Source: an uncultured Draconibacterium sp. (GTDB lineage Bacteria; Bacteroidota; Bacteroidia; Bacteroidales; Prolixibacteraceae). From it: a DNA stretch of 64,000 nucleotides. Within the stretch, counting starts at the first letter, position 1. Each line of letters starts with the position of its first letter. The stretch spans positions 1,094,001 through 1,158,000 of the forward strand of contig NZ_OY775906.1 in the NCBI RefSeq assembly GCF_963675065.1. Direction: 5' to 3'. The notes below the pieces were generated by a model that worked only from the letters and a program-made list of their open reading frames with translations, ran no database searches and was not told the DNA's origin. Shown here in pieces: positions 45,137 through 54,209 of the stretch. The translations under genes were made by a program, and so were the position numbers.

Positions 45137-46813
45137 TTAGTTGTAACCCGGATTTTGTTCTAAAGCGTTATTACCGGAAAGTGCATCCTGAGGCACAGGG
45201 AAACGACGTAAATGCTGTGAACTTGAAGCTTCATGATCCCACCAGTCGTCATTTACAAATTTATTCCAACGGATTAAATCGGTACGACGGCGGCCTTCAC
45301 CAATAAATTCAACACCCCACTCATCAAGCATTCTGTATTCATCCAAATTTGCTGCTGTAACAGGATTTGGATCATTACCATCTTCAAAGTTACGTTCTCG
45401 AACCTCGCTGATTAAATCAGCTGCTGCCTGCTTTTCTCCAGCACGGAGTTTACATTCGGCCAGCATGTAATACACTTCAGCCAAACGAATGACTACGTTA
45501 TCAGCACCCCAGCGCAACGATTCATCAGCAAGGTTTGGCATTGGAGCTTTTACCAGACGAATTCCGGTATTCTCTTCACCGTTAGCCATAGTCGACGGCA
45601 ACGATGCGATATCAGGATATTCGTCGCCCACCTTTTTGAAAGTGGCCACCATATCGACAAACGAAATTACTTCATCTTTGTATTCCTGTGTTCCGTACGA
45701 AGTTCCGTATGGGCTGATTTGATCGCCAACCAGGAACATTCCTTCGTATTTACCACCACCTTTATACAAGTAAGGCATTTTACGTAAATCGCCATCGTCG
45801 AATTTTTCGTAAGGCTTGCCCAACTTGAATTCGGTATAAATGTCGCCGGTTGGTTTACGCGATGGTTGCAAGTGATGTCCGTTCCAGGCACCGCCATCCA
45901 AACCAAAATATTTATACGTTTCGTAGTGGTAGAAACGGTTCCACATCCAGTCGTATTGAAGTTTGTTAAACTCCGATGGAGCCGACCAGATTACCTCAGG
46001 CGATTCATTGTTGTAGAATCCAAGAGGACCAAACCATGTTGGATCCAGCTCATAATCGCCATAATCTCCATTAATAATTGCCTGACAAATTGTTGCACAC
46101 TCTGAAAAGCGGCTTTCACCAATATACGATTCAGCATTAAAATACAACTGTGCCAACATAGCTGCAGCTGCGCCCCTGCGAAGTGCACCTTCTTCTTTTT
46201 CTCCGGCAACCTTTTTAGGTAATTGAGGAATAGCTTCCAACAACAAACTCTCAATGTGATCAAAAGTTTCTTTATCGGTACTTCTCGGAATATTCTCTCC
46301 TTCGTTTGAAGTAAAAATCGGAAGACCACCAAAGAAATCAAGGCCACGTAAATAGAAATATGCTATAAGCGTTTGTAACTGCATCACGTGCGACGCTTTA
46401 TCTTCCTCTGTTAAACCAACAGTGCTGTAGTCGAGTTTTTCAAGGTCTTGCTTGGTATCCAGTGCCAATGCAACTCCCATAAGCGTTCCTCGCCATGTTC
46501 CCCAAATCCAACCGTCGTTAACGGTCCATTCGTGATAGTGATAACGGTAGTTTTCTCCTCCGTTATACCAGTGAGGGCCTTTGGTAGTAATTGCAAACTG
46601 GTCTGCAGTCATTTCCTGCAACTGCCATCTATCTTCCTGCAGATACCAGCGGGCATGGGTAAAAGAACGGTACAAAGCGGCTTTTACATCCTGCTCTGTT
46701 TTAAAGAATGTTTCCGGAACAACTGCCGAGTACCAAACTTCTTCCAAATCGGTACAGGCCACACCGGAAAACAATAATAAAATGAGTAGTAAACTATATG
46801 ATTTAATTTTCAT
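45137..46813 (-). CDS. SusD-family surface glycan-binding lipoprotein
   Basis: 558 residues. Lipobox GVAC gives an acylated Cys at about 20. N-terminal SusD-like part (PETFFKTEQDVKAALYRSF) with TPR helices, followed by the RagB/SusD C-terminal domain: VVIRLAEVYYMLAECKLRAG, ADLISEVRERNF, and the ending FPVPQDALSGNNALEQNPGY, which is diagnostic. It binds substrate on the outer membrane and delivers it to the SusC partner encoded 18 bases upstream. No glycoside hydrolase gene is visible in the locus. Confidence 0.96.
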   Translation of the reverse strand: MKIKSYSLLLILLLFSGVACTDLEEVWYSAVVPETFFKTEQDVKAALYRSFTHARWYLQEDRWQLQEMTADQFAITTKGPHWYNGGENYRYHYHEWTVNDGWIWGTWRGTLMGVALALDTKQDLEKLDYSTVGLTEEDKASHVMQLQTLIAYFYLRGLDFFGGLPIFTSNEGENIPRSTDKETFDHIESLLLEAIPQLPKKVAGEKEEGALRRGAAAAMLAQLYFNAESYIGESRFSECATICQAIINGDYGDYELDPTWFGPLGFYNNESPEVIWSAPSEFNKLQYDWMWNRFYHYETYKYFGLDGGAWNGHHLQPSRKPTGDIYTEFKLGKPYEKFDDGDLRKMPYLYKGGGKYEGMFLVGDQISPYGTSYGTQEYKDEVISFVDMVATFKKVGDEYPDIASLPSTMANGEENTGIRLVKAPMPNLADESLRWGADNVVIRLAEVYYMLAECKLRAGEKQAAADLISEVRERNFEDGNDPNPVTAANLDEYRMLDEWGVEFIGEGRRRTDLIRWNKFVNDDWWDHEASSSQHLRRFPVPQDALSGNNALEQNPGYN

Positions 46814-46831
46814 AACAATTTAATTTAAAGG

Positions 46832-49800
46832 TTAAAAAGTTAATTGAACTCCCAATGTCCATGTACGGGTACGCGGATAAGTATTGTCGTGCCACTCGAA
46901 ACCAGGTTCCAAACCGTTGATGTTCGACTCCGGATCCATTCCCGAATAAGACGTGATGGTAAACAAATCTCTACCAGTAACATAAACATTGGCATTTTGT
47001 AACCAATTGATGTTTCCGGTATCAAAACGATAACGTAGGGTCAAGGCTTTCAGTTTGATGAAATCACCGTCTTCAATCCAGTAATCAGAAAGTTCTTTCT
47101 CGCCTGTAACATTTTTGTTTTTATCGAATGCATCAGCCAAAACGTTTTGTTCTTCAACATTTGGCAAACCATAATACATATCTATTGTATTGTAAATATC
47201 ATGACCTAACCAACTGGTAAAAAAGGCTTCCAATTCCCAGTTTTTAAAGCCAACCGTGTTGTTCCACGACATTCGAACCTTTGGAATTGCATTTCCTACA
47301 AAAGCTTTGTCGTCGTTTGTTTTGGTTTGCTCGGTAACGTCGAATGCATTCCCGTCTTTGTCGTATAACATCCAGTTTCCTTCTTCGGTAAATCCGGCAA
47401 AACGCCATACGTAGAATTTACCAATGTCTTGTCCCGGGAACAGACGAACTGCATTACCCGGAGAGCCGGGAGCAGGAAATCCTACCCTATCCCAATAGGT
47501 TTGACTGCCCCAAAGCGACTCCAGAGTAGATTTATTGTGTGAAATACGTAATGTGGTTGAGTAATCCCAGTTGGCTGAACTTATGGCATTGTAATTAAGC
47601 TCAGCTTCCCAACCTTTATTGCGCAAACTACCAACATTCATTGTTGTTTTGTCGTGTACTGCAGGTGGCACTGAAACAGAAATTTCATAGATCATTTTAT
47701 CCACCTTACGATCGTATAAATCGAACTTACCAGTCAGTTTGTTGTCAAGGAATCCAAAGTCAACTCCAAAGTTGAACTCTTTTTTCTCTTCCCATTGCAA
47801 GTCTATGTTTTGGTTATGTGCCGATCCATAAGTATATATCCATTCATCATCAACCAACCACCATGTATCTGAGCTGTACATACGTGTTGATTGCCCCGGA
47901 TCAAAACTTTGGTTACCGGTAACACCATAACCACCACGTATTTTCAAGTCGCTAACAACATCTGCGTTATCCATAAACGACTCATCGCTGATACGCCACC
48001 CGGCAGATACTGCAGGGAAGAATCCCCACTGGTTATCGGTAAAAAATTTCGAAGAACCTTCGTAACGTCCACTAAGTGATAGAATATATTTTTCGCGGAA
48101 TGTATAGTTAGCACGACCAAAGAAAGCGATCAACCGCTCGCGAGGATCTTTCCACGATCCCATTCCGGCTTTACCTTCAGAAAGAAATGTACCTTTTCCC
48201 ATATCCCAGGCTTCAATTCCGTCAACCGGGAAATCGAAGTTTTCCATATCAAAACCATCGGCATTAAACTCCTGGAAACTGTAACCTGCTACTGCGTTAA
48301 TTGAGTGATCTCCAAAAGAGTTAATGTATTTCACCAACCATTCGAAGGTTTTGTCCATATTACGTCCGTACGCCTGACGTGCACGACCGGCCCGGGCATT
48401 ATCCAACGATTCTTTGTGTTGTGCCGAATAATATAAAATATCGCGGTATTCGTTGGCGCGATGCGCAATCATTGCCTGAGTACTCAAATTATCGGTGAGG
48501 TTAAGTTTTAATGTCACATCACCGAGGAAATTAGTAGAGTGTCCCTGATCAGTACGCAATTTAATATCAGCCACCGGATTGTAATAATCCCAACCTCCGG
48601 TCCATACATTAAGGCCATGAACTTGTGTATCGTCGTAAGCCGGTTGTGTAGGATTCAGCTTCAAAGCCTGATTAAAAATGCCATTGTGTGAACGATCGCT
48701 GTTTGTTTTGCGGTAATCAGCATGTGCAATAATCTCAGCAAAACCATCCATTAATATGAAGTTGGCATTAATACGTCCGCCCATTTCTTCTCTTTTATCG
48801 CCAATGGCAATACCTTCCTGATCGGATGCTAAGAACGTGGCATAAATACGAGACGTTTCAGAACCACCACTTAAGTTAATATGATGACGCTGGCTGAAAG
48901 GATTGTCAACAGTAACTTCATCGTACCAATCGGTAGAACTTCCGTAATCAGTTCCCAAATCGTTTGCAACAAATTCTTGGGCACTTAAAACTTCAGGTTT
49001 ACGACGAATGCTTTCAGTAGTAAACTCAGACGTATAGGTCAGTCGAATTTTTCCGGCTTTTGCCGACTTGGTCGTAATAAGAATTACACCACCTGCAGCA
49101 CGCGTACCATAAATTGCTCCTGCCGATGCATCTTTTAAAACATCGATCGACTCAATATCTTCGCGACTTACCGAGTTTAAACTACCTCCGGGAACTCCGT
49201 CGATTACAATAAGTGGGCCTTGTCCGGCCAAAACCGAAGCCACACCTCGTAACTGTACTGAAGTTGTAGCATTAGGACTAGTACCGTTTGATGATTGAAT
49301 ACTTAAACCAGTAACCTTTCCCTGCATTCCGAGAAGTGGATTTCCTGATCCACCGGGAATAAGGTCTTTTGATTTTACGCTGGTAATTGAACTGGTTACT
49401 TCTTTTTTCTCCAAAGTACCATACCCCACTACAACTACTTCATCAACATTAATTGCATCTGGAAGCATAGTAACATTCATTTCAGTCTGGTCACCAATTT
49501 CAATCTCTTGAGTTTCCATACCAACAAATGAATATTGCAATGTAGCACCGGCAGGAATACCACCAAGCGTATATTGCCCTTCTAAATTAGTCACAGTACC
49601 GTTTGTAGTACCTTTTACAACTATTGTTACACCTGGCAGCGGAGTTCCGTCAAGGTCGGTAATCACTCCACGAACGGTTTTCTGCTGCAATTCCATATCA
49701 CTGCCAATTCCTGAGTTGATCTTAGTTATAACAATATCTTTATTGAGCACTCTGTATTTCAATCCTGTGCCAACAAGAACGTCTTCTAATACATGCTCAA

Positions 49801-50080
49801 CAGTAGCTTTGGCATATACGGCATCAACCTTTTTATATCGGGGCAGATGCTCGTTTTTGTAAAAAATGTCAAATTCAGTTTGGTCTTGAATGGATTGAAA
49901 AACTTTTTCAAGACTTGCGTCGTGTAACTCCATATCAATCCGCACTGATTGCGAATAAACGCTAGCCGATGCACTGACTAAACTTATTAGAATTAAAAAA
50001 AGGGATAGTTTCATAACAAGAAACAGTTTTCGCCCCTTCCTTCTTTCAAAAAGAAAGAGGTGGATTAGATTTTTTTTCAT
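46832..50080 (-). CDS. SusC-family TonB-dependent transporter with STN domain
   Basis: 1082 residues. The signal region is long; an internal Met (MKLSLFLILISLV) may be the real start. An STN domain (about 48-120, IDMELHDASLEKVFQSIQ) marks sigma-regulator signalling transducers. Next come a carboxypeptidase-regulatory-like domain (VRGVITDLDGTPLPGVTI), a TonB-box-like stretch, the plug with VVVGYGTLEKKEVTSSI and RGVASVLAGQGPLIVIDGVPGG, and a 22-stranded barrel ending RTRTWTLGVQLTF. It imports the SusD-bound ligand. The STN domain should touch the FecR anti-sigma encoded upstream. Confidence 0.96.
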   Translation of the reverse strand: MKKNLIHLFLFERRKGRKLFLVMKLSLFLILISLVSASASVYSQSVRIDMELHDASLEKVFQSIQDQTEFDIFYKNEHLPRYKKVDAVYAKATVEHVLEDVLVGTGLKYRVLNKDIVITKINSGIGSDMELQQKTVRGVITDLDGTPLPGVTIVVKGTTNGTVTNLEGQYTLGGIPAGATLQYSFVGMETQEIEIGDQTEMNVTMLPDAINVDEVVVVGYGTLEKKEVTSSITSVKSKDLIPGGSGNPLLGMQGKVTGLSIQSSNGTSPNATTSVQLRGVASVLAGQGPLIVIDGVPGGSLNSVSREDIESIDVLKDASAGAIYGTRAAGGVILITTKSAKAGKIRLTYTSEFTTESIRRKPEVLSAQEFVANDLGTDYGSSTDWYDEVTVDNPFSQRHHINLSGGSETSRIYATFLASDQEGIAIGDKREEMGGRINANFILMDGFAEIIAHADYRKTNSDRSHNGIFNQALKLNPTQPAYDDTQVHGLNVWTGGWDYYNPVADIKLRTDQGHSTNFLGDVTLKLNLTDNLSTQAMIAHRANEYRDILYYSAQHKESLDNARAGRARQAYGRNMDKTFEWLVKYINSFGDHSINAVAGYSFQEFNADGFDMENFDFPVDGIEAWDMGKGTFLSEGKAGMGSWKDPRERLIAFFGRANYTFREKYILSLSGRYEGSSKFFTDNQWGFFPAVSAGWRISDESFMDNADVVSDLKIRGGYGVTGNQSFDPGQSTRMYSSDTWWLVDDEWIYTYGSAHNQNIDLQWEEKKEFNFGVDFGFLDNKLTGKFDLYDRKVDKMIYEISVSVPPAVHDKTTMNVGSLRNKGWEAELNYNAISSANWDYSTTLRISHNKSTLESLWGSQTYWDRVGFPAPGSPGNAVRLFPGQDIGKFYVWRFAGFTEEGNWMLYDKDGNAFDVTEQTKTNDDKAFVGNAIPKVRMSWNNTVGFKNWELEAFFTSWLGHDIYNTIDMYYGLPNVEEQNVLADAFDKNKNVTGEKELSDYWIEDGDFIKLKALTLRYRFDTGNINWLQNANVYVTGRDLFTITSYSGMDPESNINGLEPGFEWHDNTYPRTRTWTLGVQLTF

Positions 50081-50131
50081 AGTTTCGCTACGATTTTAGT
50101 TTATAAATCAAAAAATTACATTAGTAATGTT

Positions 50132-50162
50132 AAACGGGAAGTATGTGGCGTATTTCCCGTTT
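50132..50162. terminator. Hairpin between fecR-like and susC-like genes
   Basis: Arms AAACGGGAA / TTCCCGTTT around a 13-base loop, with a strong T run only on the plus strand. On the minus (gene) strand the following T run is short, so it may be a weak attenuator or may block antisense transcription. Confidence 0.6.
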
Positions 50163-50248
50163 TTTTTTAGATGCATAGGTATTTCATTTCATAGGCAGAA
50201 GTTGTTTTTAGATAGTTAGCTGTTTTGTCAAATAAAATTTGTGAGATG

Positions 50249-51244
50249 CTATTTCAGCTTCACCGTAATGTTGTCGTTATCAATTTGGTAATTTATTGGC
50301 ACCAACTCGTTGATAACTTCAAAGTGCTGTTCAATTGGTTTATGTTTTCTCAGAACTCCTGAGATATATTCGTATTTAAATTCGTCGTGTGAGTAATCAA
50401 TTTCTACATCCCACCAGCGCTCCATAATTTTAAAAACCTTGTCGACCGATTCGTTACGGAATTCATATCTCCCTTCGCGCCATGCAGTGTAAATATCAAA
50501 GTCTTTTTCGCCTATTAAAACCTCAGCCGTTTCGTTGTAGAACGTTGCCTGTTCACCGGGATACAAATCCTTAAAGAAATTGCCTGATATGATTTTAACT
50601 TTTCCTTCTACCAAGGTGGTCTCAATCATTTTATCTTCGGGATACTCGCAAATATTAAACTTGGTTCCGGTAACTTTTACGGTGTGATTGCCTGTTTTTA
50701 CCAGGAACGGATTCTTCTCACTCGAAGTAACCTCAAAATAAGCTTCACCGTGCAAGCTGATCTCCCTATTCTTTTCAGTAAAATCCGATGGAAAAGAAAG
50801 CTGCGATCCGGCATTCAGCCATACGTGTGTTCCATCGGCCAAAAACACTTCTTTTATTTGTCCTTTTATGGCTTCAACGGTACGCATTTCAACTTTGCGC
50901 GTTGTTGCACTATCCGTATAGATATAATGGCTCATCCAACCAACTCCCAGAGCCACTACAACAATTGCTGCAATTTTTAACAGCTCTTTAAAGTGACCTT
51001 GTTTTATTTTTGAAGTATTTATTCGGTTTTCTAATTCCAGCCATTCTCTGTTTTCCAAAGCTTTTAAACTGTCCGAATCAATCTCTGCTGCACTCCAAAT
51101 ATCTTTTTCTTTGAACAGTTTCTTTCTATTCTCGGGATTTTCATTCAGCCAGTTCATCAATGTGGCTGTTTCTTCATGGTCCGCATTTCCTTGAATAAAA
51201 TGCAGAATAACCTGATCTATATTTTCAGTGTTTTTGTCGTTCAT
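50249..51244 (-). CDS. FecR-family anti-sigma factor
   Basis: 331 residues from ATG 51244; an in-frame GTG overlapping the sigma-gene stop would add 15. The cytoplasmic N-terminus (about 1-85) has helical LMNWLNENPENRKKLF. One transmembrane helix lies near 90-110 (IAAIVVVALGVGW). The periplasmic FecR domain follows, with FLADGTHVWLNAGSQLSFP, REISLHGEAYFEV and VKTGNHTVKVTGTKFNI, and a C-terminal DUF4974-like secretin-type region (VDKVFKIMERWWDVEID). It should hold the sigma factor until the SusC STN domain signals. Confidence 0.95.
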   Translation of the reverse strand: MNDKNTENIDQVILHFIQGNADHEETATLMNWLNENPENRKKLFKEKDIWSAAEIDSDSLKALENREWLELENRINTSKIKQGHFKELLKIAAIVVVALGVGWMSHYIYTDSATTRKVEMRTVEAIKGQIKEVFLADGTHVWLNAGSQLSFPSDFTEKNREISLHGEAYFEVTSSEKNPFLVKTGNHTVKVTGTKFNICEYPEDKMIETTLVEGKVKIISGNFFKDLYPGEQATFYNETAEVLIGEKDFDIYTAWREGRYEFRNESVDKVFKIMERWWDVEIDYSHDEFKYEYISGVLRKHKPIEQHFEVINELVPINYQIDNDNITVKLK

Positions 51245-51288
51245 TTTTAATAAGAGTATTTTTGGAACAGATAACCCTACCTCGGACA

Positions 51289-51876
51289 CTAATTATTTTT
51301 AAGAATCAGCAGAAAGCAGGAAAAATTGAGGTCTTTAAATTCTTTGTGAAAAATTTTAAGGGCTTTTGAAATGTGCTTTTCAACTGTCTTTATCGACAGA
51401 TCGTATTTTTGTGCGATCTCTTTGTTCGACAAACCGTTAAAACGGCTATCATGAAATATTTGAGCACATTTTGGAGGTAACTTTTCTAATGTATTTTGAA
51501 TACGGTCTCTGATTTCAAACTCAAGAATACTTTTTTCCGAATGAAGGAAATAACTTATTTCTTCTTGTTTCAACTGAAATTCGATTTCGCTCAGTTTTCC
51601 GGCCCTGAATCTTTCTTTCTCGAAATGTTTATAGCAACGATTTTTAACGATTGAAAAAAGATAAGCCGATAAAGTAGTTTTTAATTCAATTCGTTTCCTG
51701 TTTTTCCAAAGCTCGTAAAAACAATCCTGCACAAAGTCTTTCGCCAGGTCCTCTTCAACAAATTTCCGGGCGAAAAGAAAAAGCGGCTGGTAGTACTTTG
51801 AGAATATCTGGTTGAAGGCCGAATAATCACCTTCTTTAAATTTCCTGAATAGTATAGATTCAAGATTGAGTTTCAT
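51289..51876 (-). CDS. ECF RNA polymerase sigma factor, Bacteroidota FecI-like
   Basis: 195 residues. Region 2 includes FNQIFSKYYQPLFLFARKFV and DFVQDCFYELWKNR; region 4 has LPPKCAQIFHDSRFNGLSNKEIAQKYDLSIKTVEKHISKAL. This is the FecI-like sigma of Bacteroidota SusCD loci. It should direct transcription of the downstream SusCD genes after release from FecR. A good housekeeping promoter lies upstream, so the sigma gene itself is under vegetative control. Confidence 0.95.
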   Translation of the reverse strand: MKLNLESILFRKFKEGDYSAFNQIFSKYYQPLFLFARKFVEEDLAKDFVQDCFYELWKNRKRIELKTTLSAYLFSIVKNRCYKHFEKERFRAGKLSEIEFQLKQEEISYFLHSEKSILEFEIRDRIQNTLEKLPPKCAQIFHDSRFNGLSNKEIAQKYDLSIKTVEKHISKALKIFHKEFKDLNFSCFLLILKNN

Positions 51877-51915
51877 TAACAGAAAGTTAGTTAGTATAGA
51901 TATAGTTTAAGCACA

Positions 51916-51945
51916 CAAAAGTATGCTTTTTATGTAATAAGCAAA
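51916..51945 (-). promoter_or_regulatory. Promoter of the ECF sigma gene
   Basis: On the minus strand TTTG (51945-51942), 18 bases, then TACTTTTG (51923-51916): both Bacteroidota -33 and -7 elements at near-ideal spacing, about 40 bases before the ATG. Confidence 0.72.
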
Positions 51946-52108
51946 CTGTTTCACGACATCCCCTCTTTAATTAATTTATGATTTTAAGAGTAAATAAGAC
52001 ATTAAGTATCTGCAAACTAATGAAAACAGAGTGGAATAGAATTTAATGATTGCGTACATAAAACGTGAATCGTTGCCCCTTTTGTTAATGGATTTCCATA
52101 GAAACAAT

Positions 52109-52116
52109 TACATTTG
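52109..52116 (+). promoter_or_regulatory. -7 element of the acyltransferase-domain gene
   Basis: TACATTTG matches TAnnTTTG and is followed by GCGCC, 62 bases before the ATG. A TTTG at 52081-52084 lies 24 bases upstream, slightly too far for an ideal -33. Confidence 0.6.
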
Positions 52117-52178
52117 CGCCCTAAAGCCACAATTATTCAATTTTTAAACAGGAAACGATTGATAACTAAAATCGTTAT

Positions 52179-53003
52179 ATGGAACAAATTGATTATAACT
52201 CAGACTGGCGCAAAGTAGCGTCAACTATTTACAAAAAACCTACCGATTCCAAAATTTATGGCATGGTAGAGTTGGATGTTACCGATGTTGAAAAATACAT
52301 TGCCAAAAAGAGAAAGGAAGGCTTAAAAACCACACTTACTTATATTATCACACTTATTATTGGCAGGGGAATCAGAAACGAAGTGCCAGAACTAAACACC
52401 TTTGTGAAGGGCTCGAAAATTGCCCAGCGTAAACAGGTTGACGGTGTAGTAAGTGTTTTACTGGCCGGAGGAGAAATGGGCTCGGTAAAAGTTGAAAATG
52501 CCGATCAGCGCACCATTCAGGAAGTTACCGACGAAATTGCAGAACATATCCGCCAGTCGCGAAAAGGAAACGAACGCGACGAAATGCAATCGAAAAATAT
52601 GCTGGCACGGGTTCCGTGGCCTTTCCGCAAGTGGTTATTCCGCCTATATCGTGTACTTACTATCGATTGGGGAATTTCGTTACCGGGAATCGGTCTCGAT
52701 TCAAACAGTTTTGGATCGTTCGTGGTTTCAAATATTGGCACTGTTGGTCTTGATACCGGTTATGGTTCGTTGCTGCCATCATCGAATGTTTCGCTTGTAA
52801 TGATTCTCGGATCCGTTCAGAACAAACCTGCAGTTGTTAACGGGGAAATTGTATCGCGCCGAATCATGTTACTATCTGCTACGCTCGACCATCGTGTTGT
52901 TGACGGATCGCACGGAGGACGCCTGTTCCGACATATCAAATATCTGTTGAAAAATCCACATCTGCTGGAAGAAAAGCCCGACGAAAACCTGGCTAAATTT
53001 TAA
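52179..53003 (+). CDS. Stand-alone E2-type (2-oxoacid dehydrogenase) acyltransferase domain
   Basis: 274 residues. The fold is the chloramphenicol-acetyltransferase-like catalytic domain of dihydrolipoamide acyltransferases. The catalytic signature DHRVVDGSHGG lies near the C-terminus, and FGSFVVSNIGTVG matches the conserved substrate-channel strand. The lipoyl and E1/E3-binding domains that precede it in normal E2 proteins are absent, and a segment (about 140-170, PWPFRKWLFRLYRVLTIDW) is unusual. It may act on free acyl-CoA or another carrier. It is single, with its own promoter. Confidence 0.85.
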   Translation: MEQIDYNSDWRKVASTIYKKPTDSKIYGMVELDVTDVEKYIAKKRKEGLKTTLTYIITLIIGRGIRNEVPELNTFVKGSKIAQRKQVDGVVSVLLAGGEMGSVKVENADQRTIQEVTDEIAEHIRQSRKGNERDEMQSKNMLARVPWPFRKWLFRLYRVLTIDWGISLPGIGLDSNSFGSFVVSNIGTVGLDTGYGSLLPSSNVSLVMILGSVQNKPAVVNGEIVSRRIMLLSATLDHRVVDGSHGGRLFRHIKYLLKNPHLLEEKPDENLAKF

Positions 53004-53047
53004 GGAAATTTCTTTTTCAAAATGTTGCTGAGCATTTTTGAAATTTT

Positions 53048-53067
53048 TTCCGTGTACGAACACGGAA
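53048..53067. promoter_or_regulatory. Candidate operator palindrome upstream of the LacI-type gene
   Basis: TTCCGTGT-ACGA-ACACGGAA is a perfect 8-bp inverted repeat in the -33 region of the promoter at 53075. No T run follows on the plus strand, so an operator, possibly for autoregulation, is likelier than a terminator. Confidence 0.5.
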
Positions 53068-53074
53068 ATACTAA

Positions 53075-53082
53075 TATTTTTG
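53075..53082 (+). promoter_or_regulatory. -7 element of the LacI-type regulator gene
   Basis: TATTTTTG matches TAnnTTTG exactly and sits 8 bases after the palindrome. Transcription would begin around 53089. Confidence 0.6.
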
Positions 53083-53130
53083 TTTAGTTTTGAAAGCGAA
53101 TAACTAAACCTTCAATTTTTAATCTTAAAA

Positions 53131-54204
53131 ATCGGAAACGCTATCGAACTAAATAAACAAATACGAATTAAGGATATTGCCGAAAGAGCAAAAGTTTCAA
53201 TTGGCACTGTCGACAGGGTTTTGCATAACCGTGGAGAGGTTGCAGAAGCAACCAAAAAGAAGATTCTCGAAATTGTAAAGGAATTAAATTACCAGCCCAA
53301 TATTTTGGCAAGTACACTTGCCTCAAAAAAATCGGCCACATTTGCTACGCTACTTCCCCAACCTCCGGCAGGAGAAGGCTACTGGACAAAACCAATTAAA
53401 GGAATAAAAAAACGTATTTCGGAGCTGCCGCAATACGGCTTACAAATTGAGTCGTTTACCTTTAGTCAGGCCGATTCAAAAAGTTTTATCGAAGAAGCAA
53501 ATAAAGTGCTTGCCATGAAACCTGATGGCGTTGTACTGGCTCCCTTTTTCAAAAAAGAGGCTGCTGTTTTTATCGAAGAGTTAAAAGAACTGGGAATTCC
53601 TTTTGTTTTTATCGATTCAAATATTCAGGATGTTGGACAGCTAAGTTATATCGGACAGAATTCTTATCAAAGTGGGTTGGTGTCGGGAAAATTGCTCGAC
53701 CTGATGTTACCCGACGGAAACATTCTCGTTATTCATTTTGCAAAAGAAATGGATAATCAGAACCACCTGGTGCAGCGCGAAATGGGAATTCACGACTGGT
53801 TTAAGCAAAAAAAGGATAACAACCACGACCTTTTCACCATTGAGATTCCGGATACCAATTCGGATGAATGGATGGCAACGGTGGAACAAAATATTTCTGA
53901 GAAGAATATTAAAGGAATTTTGGTCACCAATTCGAAAGTGTTTTATGTAGGCCGTTTGCTGAAAAAACTAAAAATCAGAAACATTAAAGTAATCGGGCAC
54001 GATCTTCTAAAAGAAAATATTAAGTATTTGAAAGAAGACCTCGTTCAGTTTCTTATCTGCCAACGCCCCGAAGAACAGGGCTACAACTCGGTGAACAAAC
54101 TGTTCAGGAGCATCGTACAAAAAAGGGAAATTCAGGAAGAAAGTTATACCCCGATTGACATTGTGACTAAAGAAAACGTTGATTATTACAAAGAATTTAA
54201 ATAG
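53131..54204 (+). CDS. LacI-family transcriptional regulator with non-standard start
   Basis: The HTH is intact: IRIKDIAERAKVSIGTVDRVL and the hinge helix NYQPNILASTLASKK. The ligand domain resembles ribose-binding-type proteins (ATLLPQPPAGEGYW, DGVVLAPFF, FVFIDSNI, VIGHDLL). The open frame reaches back to a TAA at 53101, but there is no ATG, GTG or TTG in frame before the HTH; the first, TTG 53221, would remove most of it. I place the start provisionally at ATC 53131; ATC 53143 or ATA 53161 are alternatives. The protein would be about 340-357 residues. It probably controls the sugar-acid genes that follow after 5 bases. Confidence 0.78.
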   Translation: MGNAIELNKQIRIKDIAERAKVSIGTVDRVLHNRGEVAEATKKKILEIVKELNYQPNILASTLASKKSATFATLLPQPPAGEGYWTKPIKGIKKRISELPQYGLQIESFTFSQADSKSFIEEANKVLAMKPDGVVLAPFFKKEAAVFIEELKELGIPFVFIDSNIQDVGQLSYIGQNSYQSGLVSGKLLDLMLPDGNILVIHFAKEMDNQNHLVQREMGIHDWFKQKKDNNHDLFTIEIPDTNSDEWMATVEQNISEKNIKGILVTNSKVFYVGRLLKKLKIRNIKVIGHDLLKENIKYLKEDLVQFLICQRPEEQGYNSVNKLFRSIVQKREIQEESYTPIDIVTKENVDYYKEFK

Positions 54205-54209
54205 ACATT

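Larger units (their letters stand above)
51877..52178. other. Divergent intergenic region, 302 bases
   Basis: Carries the minus-strand promoter of the ECF sigma gene and the plus-strand promoter of the acyltransferase-domain gene. No ORF or repeat was seen. Confidence 0.7.

Noticed and set aside
53048..53067. Terminator of the acyltransferase-domain gene
   Set aside because: The palindrome is not followed by T residues on the plus strand; it sits at the -33 site of the next promoter.
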